A stretch of DNA of 64,000 nt, taken from assembly GCF_000425545.1 (NCBI RefSeq), contig NZ_AUDQ01000005.1, forward strand, positions 62,001 through 126,000. Reading direction: 5' to 3'. The position numbers and the translations under genes were made by a program. The notes beneath the pieces were generated by a model. It had not been told where the DNA came from, did not search any database, and saw only the letters and a program-made list of their open reading frames with translations. Numbering within the stretch: position 1 is the stretch's first letter; every line of letters begins with the position of its first letter. Of the stretch, positions 25,965 through 34,512 are shown piece by piece. The DNA comes from Sporosarcina ureae DSM 2281 (lineage in GTDB: Bacteria; Bacillota; Bacilli; Bacillales_A; Planococcaceae).

Positions 25965-26534
25965 TCAAATGCTGACATTCATTTGTGGCTGCTCCATTTC
26001 ATACTGATTCATTCTAGCTTGATTTTGTATTTGATAGATGGAAAATGCATGGCTATATTGCTGTTGCATACGCTTCGGTCTGTCAGTTGCTAAGGTGCTG
26101 TCAACTGTATCCGTTTGATCACGAATAGTTTTGGCGCGGTTATGTAACGCTAATTGTAGTTCCGCTTGCGTTATTTTCGCAGATGCATCACTGGCTAGCT
26201 GATAATCCGCTGTCGTTGGCGGTGATTCAGAGTATGCCTCTTTACGAACTTGACGCCAGAGATCAATCGTTTCATCCAAGTTATTGCCGAGCGGAATTGA
26301 AACATTCTTCATCTGGCCTGCACCAAGCTTTTGGAAGTCTTTTTGCGTTTCTTCGGATTTCTCAATCGGTTGTGAGTTTCCGCGTAGCAATGCAATTAGA
26401 TCGTCTTTGGTCTTTTGCGCTTGTTCACGGAATTCTGTCTGGCGTTCATAGGCGTTTTCGGCATTCTTTCTACGGACTGCGTCATACCGCTGTAGTGGTT
26501 CGGCGGCGCTCGCAAACCCTATTACAGCATTCAT
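25965..26534 (-). CDS. Hypothetical protein, helical
   Basis: A 189-residue protein that I do not recognise. It starts MNAVIGFASAAEPLQRYDAV, with the ATG 8 nt after GGAGGTGG. It is mostly charged and helical (KNAENAYERQTEFREQAQKT), has no signal peptide or membrane segment, and ends in a Gln/Met-rich tail (QNQARMNQYEMEQPQMNVSI). It is monocistronic with its own terminator. The N-terminal methionine-alanine start and Gln-rich tail resemble some small cytoplasmic or spore/flagellum-associated proteins, but no function is proposed. Confidence 0.7.
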   Translation of the reverse strand: MNAVIGFASAAEPLQRYDAVRRKNAENAYERQTEFREQAQKTKDDLIALLRGNSQPIEKSEETQKDFQKLGAGQMKNVSIPLGNNLDETIDLWRQVRKEAYSESPPTTADYQLASDASAKITQAELQLALHNRAKTIRDQTDTVDSTLATDRPKRMQQQYSHAFSIYQIQNQARMNQYEMEQPQMNVSI

Positions 26535-26796
26535 GGTATCCACCTCCAATTAGAAATTTTCGACATGTGTATCTAGTATAACTAGTTTACGCAGTAGCGC
26601 GTGAACTGCCAATCCATCAAAAGATTGCATTTGCGTGGGATGGTGATTTCATTTTACCCACTGGTTACGCATTTCATACTAGATGGATATGCTAGGCGGT
26701 GGGAATTTACTAGTTTCAATGTAGGAATATGTGTGGTATAGATACCCTTTTTTTCATGTGAGTAAACAAGGTTACTTGTTGCTTGATAGAGTGCAT

Positions 26797-26830
26797 GGGA
26801 TTGAAGCTCCAGCTGGCGGACGCTTCAATG
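26797..26830. repeat. Single arm of the palindromic intergenic element
   Basis: GGGATTGAAGCTCCAGCTGG and GCGGACGCTTC match the left end of the 17721-17895 copy, but no partner arm follows. The rest of the 500-bp gap 26535-27055 has no convincing gene; a minus-strand frame (26716-27042) is treated as chance or decayed sequence. Confidence 0.6.
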
Positions 26831-26968
26831 CTACGTGTAGAGTGGAGGTACATAAATTCGTCACTGTAGATAGTATATGAATTTTTGTTGGCTTTGGACT
26901 TAGCTACGTCCAAATACAAATCTAATTTTAGTTCCAATCGTTCCCAGTCCGTAGTGTATGAATTAGTA

Positions 26969-27000
26969 AAGCCCTTGAACTTTGATAGGTTCAAGGGCTT
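26969..27000. terminator. Perfect inverted repeat, possible weak terminator of the antiporter gene
   Basis: AAGCCCTTGAAC and GTTCAAGGGCTT form a perfect 12-bp stem with an eight-base loop, 56 bp downstream of the antiporter stop on the minus strand. Only a three-T run follows on that strand, so termination would be weak. Confidence 0.55.
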
Positions 27001-27055
27001 GTCGAATTCACCTATAGAAACAATTACAATTTCAATGAGCACCGATAAATGTTAC

Positions 27056-28987
27056 TCAATCTTTCATAATCTTCGGCGGCGTCTCGCCCGGAATCGCTGG
27101 CTTTTCATTCGGTATATCTTCCAAGAACTTTGTCTCGACGACTTCCTTTGGCACAGTCGCTTTACCGTTCTTTTCTTCGAGTCGGTCAATCGTCCGTTCG
27201 ATCGTTTTATTCAACGTCGATAGCGCTACGATCGTATCCCCTGTTTGTGCTTTTAATTCTTTCTCTGCGGTGTAAAACTCCATGTCCCCATTTTCCCGTA
27301 TGATGTACAACAACACCGATCGGTCATCGCGCTCGCGTAAGTACTGCGTGTAGCTGTATTGTTTCGTTAGCAAAGTCTTACGGAATACATGCCCTTGGTT
27401 CATACGATCGTCTAGTTCGTGGATGGATAAGTTCGGCGTGAACAGGAATTGCCCTGTCGCCAGGTTGAACTGTTGATCTGCGCTTCGTTTATGCGTCGTC
27501 GTCTGGAACAATAAGTCCCGTCCTAGATCCGGTGTGAAATCGGCACATACGTGCGAGTTATAGGAATCCGTCTTAGTCATGGCCAAAATATAACGGTATG
27601 GCGTCAAGTCTAAATGATAGCCCGTATGCTCGGATAAAATATCTCCCATGTACGTTGGCACGCCGAGTTTTCGTGCATTGGACAGACCGCCCCATGAATC
27701 TTCTACAACTAAAACTTTGTGGCCAGCGTTACTAATATTCTTCGCAAGTTCCGCTACAAACCTTGTACTTCCGATCAGTACTACACCGGATTCTTCCGGC
27801 GTGGCCAAATTGAGTTTCTTTGCAAGCCAGCCGATCGAGAAACCATGTACGACGACGGTCGCAAATACGAGTGCGAAAGTCAAAGCGGTTAGTAGCTCCG
27901 CATCTTTATAGCCGTTCTCGAGCAATATGGTCGCAAAATATCCTGATACGGTCAGCGCTACAATACCACGTGGCGCAATCCAGCCGATGAGTGTTTTTTC
28001 ACGATTCGTCAAATCCGTACCGATTGTTGATACCCATATCGATAGTGGTCTGACAACAAATAGCATCGCAAGTACGTATAGAATAATTTTCGGATTCAAT
28101 ATTTCAATCAAAATATGCGGATCCAAGGACGCCGTCAACATGACGAAAATTCCCGAGATGAGCAATACTGAAATATTCTCCTTAAAATTGCGGATGTCAT
28201 CTAAAGTAGTTAAATGCATATTCGCCATCGTCATCCCCATCGCGGTGACAGCCAACAAGCCCGTTTCATGCATAATTTCATCAGACAATACGAAGACAAA
28301 TAACACGAAACCGAATAAAATTGGAGCTTTCAAATACTCCGGTACCCAACCTTTTTCAAATGCTGTACCTAAAATCCGGCTCGTTCCCCAGCCAAGAAGC
28401 ACCGAGAACAGTGAAGCCCCAACGAACAGCAACATTGCTTTGGCCGTAACTTCACTATTAAGGAACCTAATGACTTCAAATGCAAATACCGCAAGAAGTG
28501 CACCGAACGGATCGACGACAATTCCTTCCCACTTCAATATTGCGGCTGCACGAGGTTTTAACCGCGCTTGTCTAAGCAAAGGCAAGATTACGGTAGGACC
28601 TGTGACGATAAACAGTCCTCCTATGATGAATGCCACTTCCCACGACAATCCTGCGATATAGTGAGCTGCAAGTGAACCTGCGATCCATGCGATAAACGCA
28701 CCGAATGTTACGATTCTTGCAACGGGACGTCCAAATCCTTTAATTTCTTTAAAATCAAGATTCAAACTGCCTTCAAATAATATAATAGCTACTGCGAATG
28801 TAATGATGGGTGAATATAATTCGCCCATTGATTGCTGTGGATTAATCAAACCGAAAATCGGTCCAATTAATAGCCCTGCAATTGCCATCACGACAATCGC
28901 TGGCATCCTCGTTCGCCACGCTATCCATTGCGACGCTACGCCAATTAACACGACCAACATCAAATCCATAATCAATGAATTGAACAT
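27056..28987 (-). CDS. Sodium/proton antiporter (CPA1) with C-terminal NAD-binding domain
   Basis: A 643-residue transporter. About twelve transmembrane segments cover residues 1-390, with NhaP-type motifs (FEGSLNLDF, GPTVILPLLRQARL, GIVVDPFGALLAVFAFE, the latter with the conserved ion-binding Asp). Residues ~410-500 form a TrkA-N/Rossmann-like domain (VVLIGSTRFVAELAKNISNA), followed by a cytoplasmic tail. It probably exchanges Na+ or K+ for H+. The ATG at 28985-28987 follows GGAGGCGACC at 11-nt spacing; an upstream in-frame extension is unlikely. It is divergent from the PseG-like gene. Confidence 0.87.
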   Translation of the reverse strand: MFNSLIMDLMLVVLIGVASQWIAWRTRMPAIVVMAIAGLLIGPIFGLINPQQSMGELYSPIITFAVAIILFEGSLNLDFKEIKGFGRPVARIVTFGAFIAWIAGSLAAHYIAGLSWEVAFIIGGLFIVTGPTVILPLLRQARLKPRAAAILKWEGIVVDPFGALLAVFAFEVIRFLNSEVTAKAMLLFVGASLFSVLLGWGTSRILGTAFEKGWVPEYLKAPILFGFVLFVFVLSDEIMHETGLLAVTAMGMTMANMHLTTLDDIRNFKENISVLLISGIFVMLTASLDPHILIEILNPKIILYVLAMLFVVRPLSIWVSTIGTDLTNREKTLIGWIAPRGIVALTVSGYFATILLENGYKDAELLTALTFALVFATVVVHGFSIGWLAKKLNLATPEESGVVLIGSTRFVAELAKNISNAGHKVLVVEDSWGGLSNARKLGVPTYMGDILSEHTGYHLDLTPYRYILAMTKTDSYNSHVCADFTPDLGRDLLFQTTTHKRSADQQFNLATGQFLFTPNLSIHELDDRMNQGHVFRKTLLTKQYSYTQYLRERDDRSVLLYIIRENGDMEFYTAEKELKAQTGDTIVALSTLNKTIERTIDRLEEKNGKATVPKEVVETKFLEDIPNEKPAIPGETPPKIMKD

Positions 28988-29099
28988 TAGGTAGGTCGCC
29001 TCCTTCCCTCTTCCAAGCCTTTCTGAACTGCTTTCATCCCATTGTAATAAACTATTCCCGTTTTTCATAGGGTAAGAGGAACGAGCAGGTTCAGAAAGG

Positions 29100-30140
29100 G
29101 TGGTTCCAATCGAAAAACAAGTCCAAAAAACAATCGTGATTTATCTTTCCATAACAGAAGGTAAAGGAAGTTATCCTTTACGACGTGCACTACTACTGGC
29201 AAACACACTAAAAAATGAAGCACAAGTCATCTTTTTATACGACCAAGAAACACCAGTCCCAAGTGAACATTTCACGTGTCATAAAGTAATCGGTCCTTCT
29301 TCATTGAGTAAATTAATAGGTAAACTTCAACCTGATCTTTTAATTCGAGACAGTGGTCCAAGCCATAAAGAGGAAATGTCCAAAATTCATGAACTAGTGC
29401 CAAGCATTCTACATTTTGACGATTTCGGTGATGGTGGACAATTAGCAGACTGGGTGATCCAGACGCTGTATCCCGAAACTCAAGAACTACATGCCGAGCA
29501 CTATATCGTGGGGCCACAGACATTCATGGTAGATGCGCCACTGCAATCACTCCGGCATGCTGGTTTAAAGAGAAAATCTCCCTCCTCTTCTTCGCAACTC
29601 GTCATTTCATTCGGTGATGAAGACCCTGGTAACCTCACGTTCCGGGCGTTGCGACATTTAAAGCAACTACAAATTCCTTTGTCCGTTACAGTACTACTCG
29701 GACCGAATTATAAACATGATGTGAGTGAAATTCAAATGATGGCATTGAGCCGACCGAACACGAAAGTCGTCCAAGCCCCTGACAACCGTGCAGAACTGTT
29801 TTCAAAAGCCGATATGGTTCTGTGCGATGCTGGTTATACACCATATGAAGTAGCCGTCATCGGTGTTCCTTGTATTGTACTCGCTCAAAACGAGTTCGAA
29901 TCAACTCTCGGATTTCCGACTGAAAAAAATGGCTTTACCCACCTGGGCCTCGGCCGTAAAGTGACCCAGTCGAACTTATTGAACGCAATTATGGAACCGT
30001 TGCTTCATGACGCACGTAAGGAACGCGCAATCAAAAAGCAGTTGCAGATCGACGTCGGAGCAAGTGACGAAAAAGTGCTTGAGGCGATCCGTTATTTGCT
30101 GGAGTTCCCTAAACGCACAAGACAGAATGTGTTACACTAA
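29100..30140 (+). CDS. PseG/SpsG-like GT-B fold sugar protein
   Basis: A 346-residue GT-B-like protein. The C-terminal half holds LVISFGDEDPGNLTFRALR, SVTVLLGPNYKHDV and MVLCDAGYTPYEVAVIGVPCIVLAQNE, as in PseG (UDP-sugar hydrolase) and SpsG, enzymes of nonulosonate or spore-polysaccharide synthesis. The N-terminal half is less conserved (YPLRRALLLANTLK, LLIRDSGPSHKEE). Start is GTG at 29100, overlapping a GAAAGGG site; no ATG is near. No other polysaccharide genes are adjacent, so the substrate is unknown. Confidence 0.7.
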   Translation: MVPIEKQVQKTIVIYLSITEGKGSYPLRRALLLANTLKNEAQVIFLYDQETPVPSEHFTCHKVIGPSSLSKLIGKLQPDLLIRDSGPSHKEEMSKIHELVPSILHFDDFGDGGQLADWVIQTLYPETQELHAEHYIVGPQTFMVDAPLQSLRHAGLKRKSPSSSSQLVISFGDEDPGNLTFRALRHLKQLQIPLSVTVLLGPNYKHDVSEIQMMALSRPNTKVVQAPDNRAELFSKADMVLCDAGYTPYEVAVIGVPCIVLAQNEFESTLGFPTEKNGFTHLGLGRKVTQSNLLNAIMEPLLHDARKERAIKKQLQIDVGASDEKVLEAIRYLLEFPKRTRQNVLH

Positions 30141-30169
30141 AGGAAAACAAATGATAGGAGTTTTCCCTT

Positions 30170-30358
30170 ATGACAAAGGATCAGTTGGAGCAGGAGATCG
30201 CGGAGCTTAAGATGGACTACATCAGCTTGCAGGGCGATATGGAGAAGTTAGAGTCGACCGGTCACGTGAAGATGATCGAAAATGCAGAGTTGCGTCTTTC
30301 TAAAATGGAAGAGCGCCTAGCGGATTTGAATAAGCAGCTTGCTGAAGCGACAAATTAA
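30170..30358 (+). CDS. SE1832-type small coiled-coil protein
   Basis: A 62-residue acidic helical protein (MTKDQLEQEIAELKMDYISL), with heptads across its whole length. The LKMDYISLQGDMEKLESTG and ENAELRLSKMEERLADLNKQL segments recall the short SE1832 family of Firmicutes, of unknown function. AGGAG lies 9 nt before the ATG, and a terminator follows. Confidence 0.75.
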   Translation: MTKDQLEQEIAELKMDYISLQGDMEKLESTGHVKMIENAELRLSKMEERLADLNKQLAEATN

Positions 30359-30362
30359 TACG

Positions 30363-30402
30363 AACAACCTCTACCATGTATAGCTGATAGAGGTTGTTTT
30401 TT
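30363..30402 (+). terminator. Terminator of the SE1832-type gene
   Basis: AACAACCTCTA, a ~14-base loop, TAGAGGTTGTTTTTT follows the stop codon. Confidence 0.87.
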
Positions 30403-30432
30403 AGCGTCTTTAGAGTTGCTAAGGCTCGAGGT

Positions 30433-30578
30433 GCTGTCGGGGTGGGGGTGCGCTCTAGGCCGTTAAAGGCACGCAGCGAGTTGACCCTCTGGGAGTCGCC
30501 CCTCCTAGTGCAAAGATGTGCTCCTAACGCTCCGCTTTTACTCGTAAAAGCCGTCCTTCGTGACGGCTCTTGCTCCAT
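30433..30578. repeat. Palindromic-element remnant with inverted copy of the ~70-bp core
   Basis: Bases 30505-30575 are, on the minus strand, a ~70-bp core copy (GAGCAAGAGCCGTCACGAAG...CTTTGCACTAG) differing from 18092-18162 at only a few places. The adjoining GGGAGTCGCCCC and the G-rich block at 30435-30455 look like arm remnants of the palindromic element. Confidence 0.65.
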
Positions 30579-30579
30579 T

Positions 30580-30607
30580 AAAAAAAGCCCACAGCAAATG
30601 TGAGCTT
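30580..30607 (-). terminator. Terminator of the ECF sigma gene
   Basis: On the minus strand AGCTCACA, TTTGC, TGTGGGCT and seven T residues, overlapping the stop codon. Confidence 0.82.
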
Positions 30608-31151
30608 AAGCCATTACATATTCGTGGGATGCTTCGTCTTGCACGAGCAACTCCTTCAGATACTTCTTCGCGCGGAACAAGCGGGACTTCACGGTACCGA
30701 TTGACACACTCATCAACCCTGCAATCTCCACTAACGAATACTGATTCACATAGAAATACTCAATCGTCTTCCGATAAATACCGTCCAACTCACCGATCTT
30801 CTGCTGCACAAGCTCGGAAATATCACTCTGCTCCATCAACTCAGCAGGAGTTTTCGCATTACTGGGAACCAAATCCAAGATCGGAACGTCTAATGTATCA
30901 GGTTGATTCATCACGTATTGACTGTGACGTACATTTTTTCGATAACGGTCGCGGAATGTGTTCATACAAATCGTCGTCAACCAAGCCTTCATGCGGTTGA
31001 CTTCACTCATTTCACCTCTGTAGCGCACTACTTTCACCCATACGTCTTGCATGAGATCTTCTGCTTCTTCTTTGTTGCGAGTCAATTTAAGACATAAATG
31101 ATATATATAGCGTCCATATTCTTCGTATAATGCGTTTAAGTCGTTTTTCAT
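30606..31151 (-). CDS. ECF-type RNA polymerase sigma factor
   Basis: A 181-residue sigma-70 family factor with region 2 (CLKLTRNKEEAEDLMQDVWV, then RMKAWLTTICMNTFRDRYR) and region 4 with a helix-turn-helix (YSLVEIAGLMSVSIGTVKSR). The ATG at 31149-31151 follows CGGAGG. Residues 85-115 link the two regions. Unlike most ECF factors there is no anti-sigma gene next to it: downstream is a repeat and a convergent gene, upstream a CNNM-type transporter. A perfect palindrome lies about 80 bp upstream. The trigger is unknown. Confidence 0.88.
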   Translation of the reverse strand: MKNDLNALYEEYGRYIYHLCLKLTRNKEEAEDLMQDVWVKVVRYRGEMSEVNRMKAWLTTICMNTFRDRYRKNVRHSQYVMNQPDTLDVPILDLVPSNAKTPAELMEQSDISELVQQKIGELDGIYRKTIEYFYVNQYSLVEIAGLMSVSIGTVKSRLFRAKKYLKELLVQDEASHEYVMA

Positions 31152-31228
31152 AATAAGTAGCCTCCGTTTTATAACTGGTACCCTTATTATCACCGACAAA
31201 CACCTTACGAACTATCGCTTTCTCTTTC

Positions 31229-31256
31229 AGTAACCTTACAATTGTGTAAGGTTACT
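31229..31256. promoter_or_regulatory. Perfect 12-bp palindrome upstream of the ECF sigma gene
   Basis: AGTAACCTTACA, loop ATTG, TGTAAGGTTACT. It is 78 bp upstream of the sigma gene start and 10 bp after the CNNM-type gene stop. No T-run follows on either strand, so a terminator is less likely than an operator or an mRNA 3' stabiliser. Confidence 0.5.
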
Positions 31257-31265
31257 TGACATATC

Positions 31266-32531
31266 CTACGCTTCAATGACCTCTTCTTTTGGTTCCTGCT
31301 TGGTAATCTTTAGGCGCAAAATCCGCGTTCGATCCATTTCTTCAATCTCAAACAACAACGAATTATAACTGAACTTTTCGCCTTCTTCTGGAATATGTCC
31401 TATTTCCTGAAAAACAAAACCACCGATAGTATCATGATCTGTCGGTATCTCTATATCGAGTAGTTCAATAACGTCTTCAATCTCTAAACGTCCTTGACAG
31501 ACTAAATGATTTTCTTCTTTTTCGAAGACCATCGACTCTTCCTCAACATCCGTTTCGTCCTCTATATCCTGCCCAATCATTTCTTCAATAATATCTTCCT
31601 GTGTCACGATCCCCAGTGTTCCACCGTATTCATCTAGCACAATCGCCATATGTTTCTTTTGCGTTAACATACGTTTAAATACAAGCTCTACACTTGCCGT
31701 CTGCACGACGAACAAAGGCTGGCGGTCAATGACATCCGCAAACGACCGCTCGGGAAACATGGACCACTCGATCAACATTTTTGAATAAAAAATACCGACC
31801 ACTTTGTCGATACTCTCTTCATATACTGGATAGCGGGTGTAGAAATACTGCAATACGACGTCACGTACATCTTCATACGTTGAATCCATCGGCAGTGAAA
31901 TAATATCTGTACGGTGTGTCTCCATTACATCGCTCACATCTTTATCGCGAAAATCTAGCATACCCTTTAAACGGATGGATTCATCCTGACCGAAAGTACC
32001 TTCTGTAGACGCAATGTCCACCATCGAACGCACATCTTCTTTCGTCAAAGTTGCTTCCGTCACCGTTCCTTTAGAAATCAAGCGTACGAAGAAATTGGTA
32101 AACAACGATAGAACCAACGTCAATGGAATCAATAACTTCACGAGCACCGAAATAGGTGGCGCTACAATATACGCGATACGATCTGCAAATGTTGCAGCAA
32201 TCGTTTTCGGCAATACTTCTCCGAATATAATCAAAACGACAGTTAAGATTCCTGTCAGTAATCCAATACTCAATCCTTTATCGATTGCAATCATTGTCAC
32301 AATCGTCGGCATCAAAATATTTACAACATTATTCCCAATTAGGATGGCCGTAATCATACGGTCCGGCTTGGAAATCAACTTTCGTAATTTTATCGATTTA
32401 ATGTCTCCTTGATCCGCACGCAATTGAACTTTCATTCGATTGATAGCGGTTAGAGCTGTTTCACTTCCCGATAAAAAGAAGGACAAAATCAAACATAGTC
32501 CCAGTGCAATAAACAATTGCGTCTCCTCCAA
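31266..32531 (-). CDS. CNNM/CorC-type (hemolysin C family) membrane protein
   Basis: A 421-residue protein: DUF21 membrane domain with four helices (about 1-190, FLSGSETALTAINRMKVQLR), two CBS domains (about 205-325, ISLPMDSTYEDVRDVVLQYF and VLDEYGGTLGIVTQEDIIEE) and a C-terminal CorC_HlyC domain (about 340-415, GGFVFQEIGHIPEEGEKFSY). Relatives (YhdP, YqhB, MpfA) are implicated in Mg2+ export or divalent cation tolerance. It is the nearest gene upstream of the ECF sigma factor on the same strand. Confidence 0.9.
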   Translation of the reverse strand: MEETQLFIALGLCLILSFFLSGSETALTAINRMKVQLRADQGDIKSIKLRKLISKPDRMITAILIGNNVVNILMPTIVTMIAIDKGLSIGLLTGILTVVLIIFGEVLPKTIAATFADRIAYIVAPPISVLVKLLIPLTLVLSLFTNFFVRLISKGTVTEATLTKEDVRSMVDIASTEGTFGQDESIRLKGMLDFRDKDVSDVMETHRTDIISLPMDSTYEDVRDVVLQYFYTRYPVYEESIDKVVGIFYSKMLIEWSMFPERSFADVIDRQPLFVVQTASVELVFKRMLTQKKHMAIVLDEYGGTLGIVTQEDIIEEMIGQDIEDETDVEEESMVFEKEENHLVCQGRLEIEDVIELLDIEIPTDHDTIGGFVFQEIGHIPEEGEKFSYNSLLFEIEEMDRTRILRLKITKQEPKEEVIEA

Positions 32532-32760
32532 CGTTTCCCCATTTATTTGTCATCATTCATCATGTCATATTGCCATGAATCCAACATTTCTTATTGCGTA
32601 AGTATATCATACATATAAACTGAATCGTTAATCCAACATACAGGTAGGACGTATATTTTTATCATTTGGTTCCCCTATTCGTAAGCGTCTAAACCTTATT
32701 ACATCACGAATTTCTGCTATACTGTGGAATAGAAAATATCCAAAGAAAAGAGGGTTTACT

Positions 32761-34143
32761 ATGACTTCATTACCATCATTGGACCAATATTTCACAAACA
32801 ACCGTGACCGCCACTTGGAAGAGTTAACGAACTTCCTGGCAATTCCAAGCATCAGCGCACTTTCCGAACATCAACCGGATATGCAAAAAGCAGCGGAATG
32901 GTTGTCGAATGAATTCGAAAATATCGGCTTGGAAAACGTGTCGATTGAAAAAACGGCTGGACAATCCGTTGTCTATGCAGACTGGTTGCATGCCGAAGGT
33001 CAGCCAACCATCCTGATCTATGGCCACTACGATGTGCAACCTGTTGACCCGCTTCACTTATGGGAAACACCTCCATTTGAAGCAACAATACGTGATAATA
33101 AATTATATGCACGCGGAGCAAGCGATGATAAAGGGCAAGTGTTTATGCACAGTAAAGCAATCGAGGCGCTAATGAATGTTGAAGGCAAACTTCCTGTAAA
33201 CGTCAAGCTCATTATTGAAGGGGAAGAGGAAATTGGTAGCCCGAGCCTTGAGGAATATATCCAAAATAATCAAGACAAACTAGCGGCAGACTTCATCGTT
33301 ATTTCTGATACAGGCATGTACGGACCAGGACAGCCCGCCATTTGCTACGGACTGCGCGGATTAGCCGGCGTACAAATCGACGTGAAAGGCCCTAAAGGTG
33401 ACTTGCATTCCGGACTATACGGTGGCGGTGTTCAAAACCCGATCCACGCACTCGTCGAAATTCTAGCTTCATTCCGTGATGCCGAAGGAACTATTGCAAT
33501 CGACGGATTCTATGATCAAGTTCGCGACCTAACTGAAGAAGAGCGTGCAGGATGGGCAGCTCTCGACTTCGATAAGGAAGCAGTGAAAAAAGAAGTCGGG
33601 GTTAAAGAACTGACCGGTGAACCAGGCTACACGTACACGGAACGCACATGGGCACGTCCTACACTCGAGATCAACGGCGTATTCGGAGGATTTTCAGGAG
33701 AAGGCATCAAAACCGTCCTCCCTTCCGAAGCAGGAGCGAAAATCACTTGTCGACTAGTCCCCGATCAAGAACCGGATGAAATCGTAGAAAAGCTACGCGC
33801 GCACATTGCGAAACACGAACCCGTCGGCTGTGAAGTAACAGTAACTGAATTTGATAAAGGGAAACCTTACCTAACGCCATACGACCACGAAGTGATTCAA
33901 GCGGCAGGCAGAGCGTATGAGCAAGTATATGGCGTACCTACCGTTTACACACGGGGTGGCGGCTCCATACCAATCGTTGCAGCATTTGATGAAATCCTTA
34001 ACATCCCAGTCGTCTTAATGGGCTTCGGACTGGATACGGAAAACTTCCACGCGCCGAATGAACACTTCCACTTGGAGAATTTCGATAAAGGACTGCGTGT
34101 CATCAGCAGTTATTATGGAGAGATTGAAAAGCTTGGATTGTGA
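32761..34143 (+). CDS. M20 family dipeptidase
   Basis: A 460-residue M20 metallopeptidase. Zinc ligands and catalytic residues are visible: YGHYDVQP (His89, Asp91), ARGASDDKG (bridging Asp near 122) and IEGEEEIGS (general-base Glu near 156); the dimerisation domain follows GLRGLAGVQIDVKGP, and the last His is in APNEHFHLENFDKG. This subgroup hydrolyses dipeptides or acylated amino acids in the cytoplasm; the exact substrate is unknown. The start follows AGAGGG, and the stop abuts GAGCG array 3. Confidence 0.9.
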   Translation: MTSLPSLDQYFTNNRDRHLEELTNFLAIPSISALSEHQPDMQKAAEWLSNEFENIGLENVSIEKTAGQSVVYADWLHAEGQPTILIYGHYDVQPVDPLHLWETPPFEATIRDNKLYARGASDDKGQVFMHSKAIEALMNVEGKLPVNVKLIIEGEEEIGSPSLEEYIQNNQDKLAADFIVISDTGMYGPGQPAICYGLRGLAGVQIDVKGPKGDLHSGLYGGGVQNPIHALVEILASFRDAEGTIAIDGFYDQVRDLTEEERAGWAALDFDKEAVKKEVGVKELTGEPGYTYTERTWARPTLEINGVFGGFSGEGIKTVLPSEAGAKITCRLVPDQEPDEIVEKLRAHIAKHEPVGCEVTVTEFDKGKPYLTPYDHEVIQAAGRAYEQVYGVPTVYTRGGGSIPIVAAFDEILNIPVVLMGFGLDTENFHAPNEHFHLENFDKGLRVISSYYGEIEKLGL

Positions 34144-34149
34144 TTGAAT

Positions 34150-34412
34150 GAGCGGTTGTGTGTGGTGATAGAGCGCTTGCCCGGTTGCATTGAGCGGGTG
34201 CGGTGCTGGATAGAGCGCTCGCGGGAGTGCATTGAGCGCTTAAGCTGCTGGATAGAGCGCTCGCTGGGTTACATTGAGCGCTTACGTTGCTAGATAGAGC
34301 GCTCGCTGGGTTGCATTGAGCGCTTACGCTGCTGAATAGAGCGCTCGTGGGGTTGCATTGAGCGCTTGCGTTAGCCGGATAGAGCGCCCACAAGAAACCA
34401 TGAGCACTTCTC
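34150..34412 (+). repeat. GAGCG array 3: 13 units with 42-bp superstructure
   Basis: Cores begin at 34150, 34171, 34192, 34213, 34234, 34255, 34276, 34297, 34318, 34339, 34360, 34382 and 34402: ten steps of 21 bp, then 22 and 20. After the first unit the preceding triplets alternate strictly ATA / ATT, and spacers alternate between GAGCGCTCGC-type and GAGCGCTTAC-type, giving a 42-bp higher-order repeat. The plus frame is broken by TAG within the array. It lies between convergent dipeptidase and nitroreductase genes. Confidence 0.9.
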
Positions 34413-34425
34413 CCTTTTCTCACAC

Positions 34426-34463
34426 AAAAAACAGGCTACTCCACAAAGGGGTAGCCTGTTTCG
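34426..34463 (-). terminator. Nitroreductase-side terminator
   Basis: AAACAGGCTAC and GTAGCCTGTTT flank an 11-base loop; the longer T-run is on the minus strand, serving the nitroreductase gene. Confidence 0.82.
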
Positions 34464-34512
34464 TATTTCATATCACTAATATATCCACATTAAGAACGAT
34501 ACTTTCCCGCCC

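Noticed and set aside
26716-27042. 108-codon minus-strand frame in the gap before the antiporter
   Set aside because: It spans an element arm and an inverted repeat, has no clear ribosome site and no recognisable domain; treated as decayed sequence.
34103-34423. Minus-strand frame over array 3 with a 14-residue repeat (SAQCNPASALSS)
   Set aside because: Artefact of the 42-bp period; no ribosome site, and it begins inside the array flank and overlaps the dipeptidase end.
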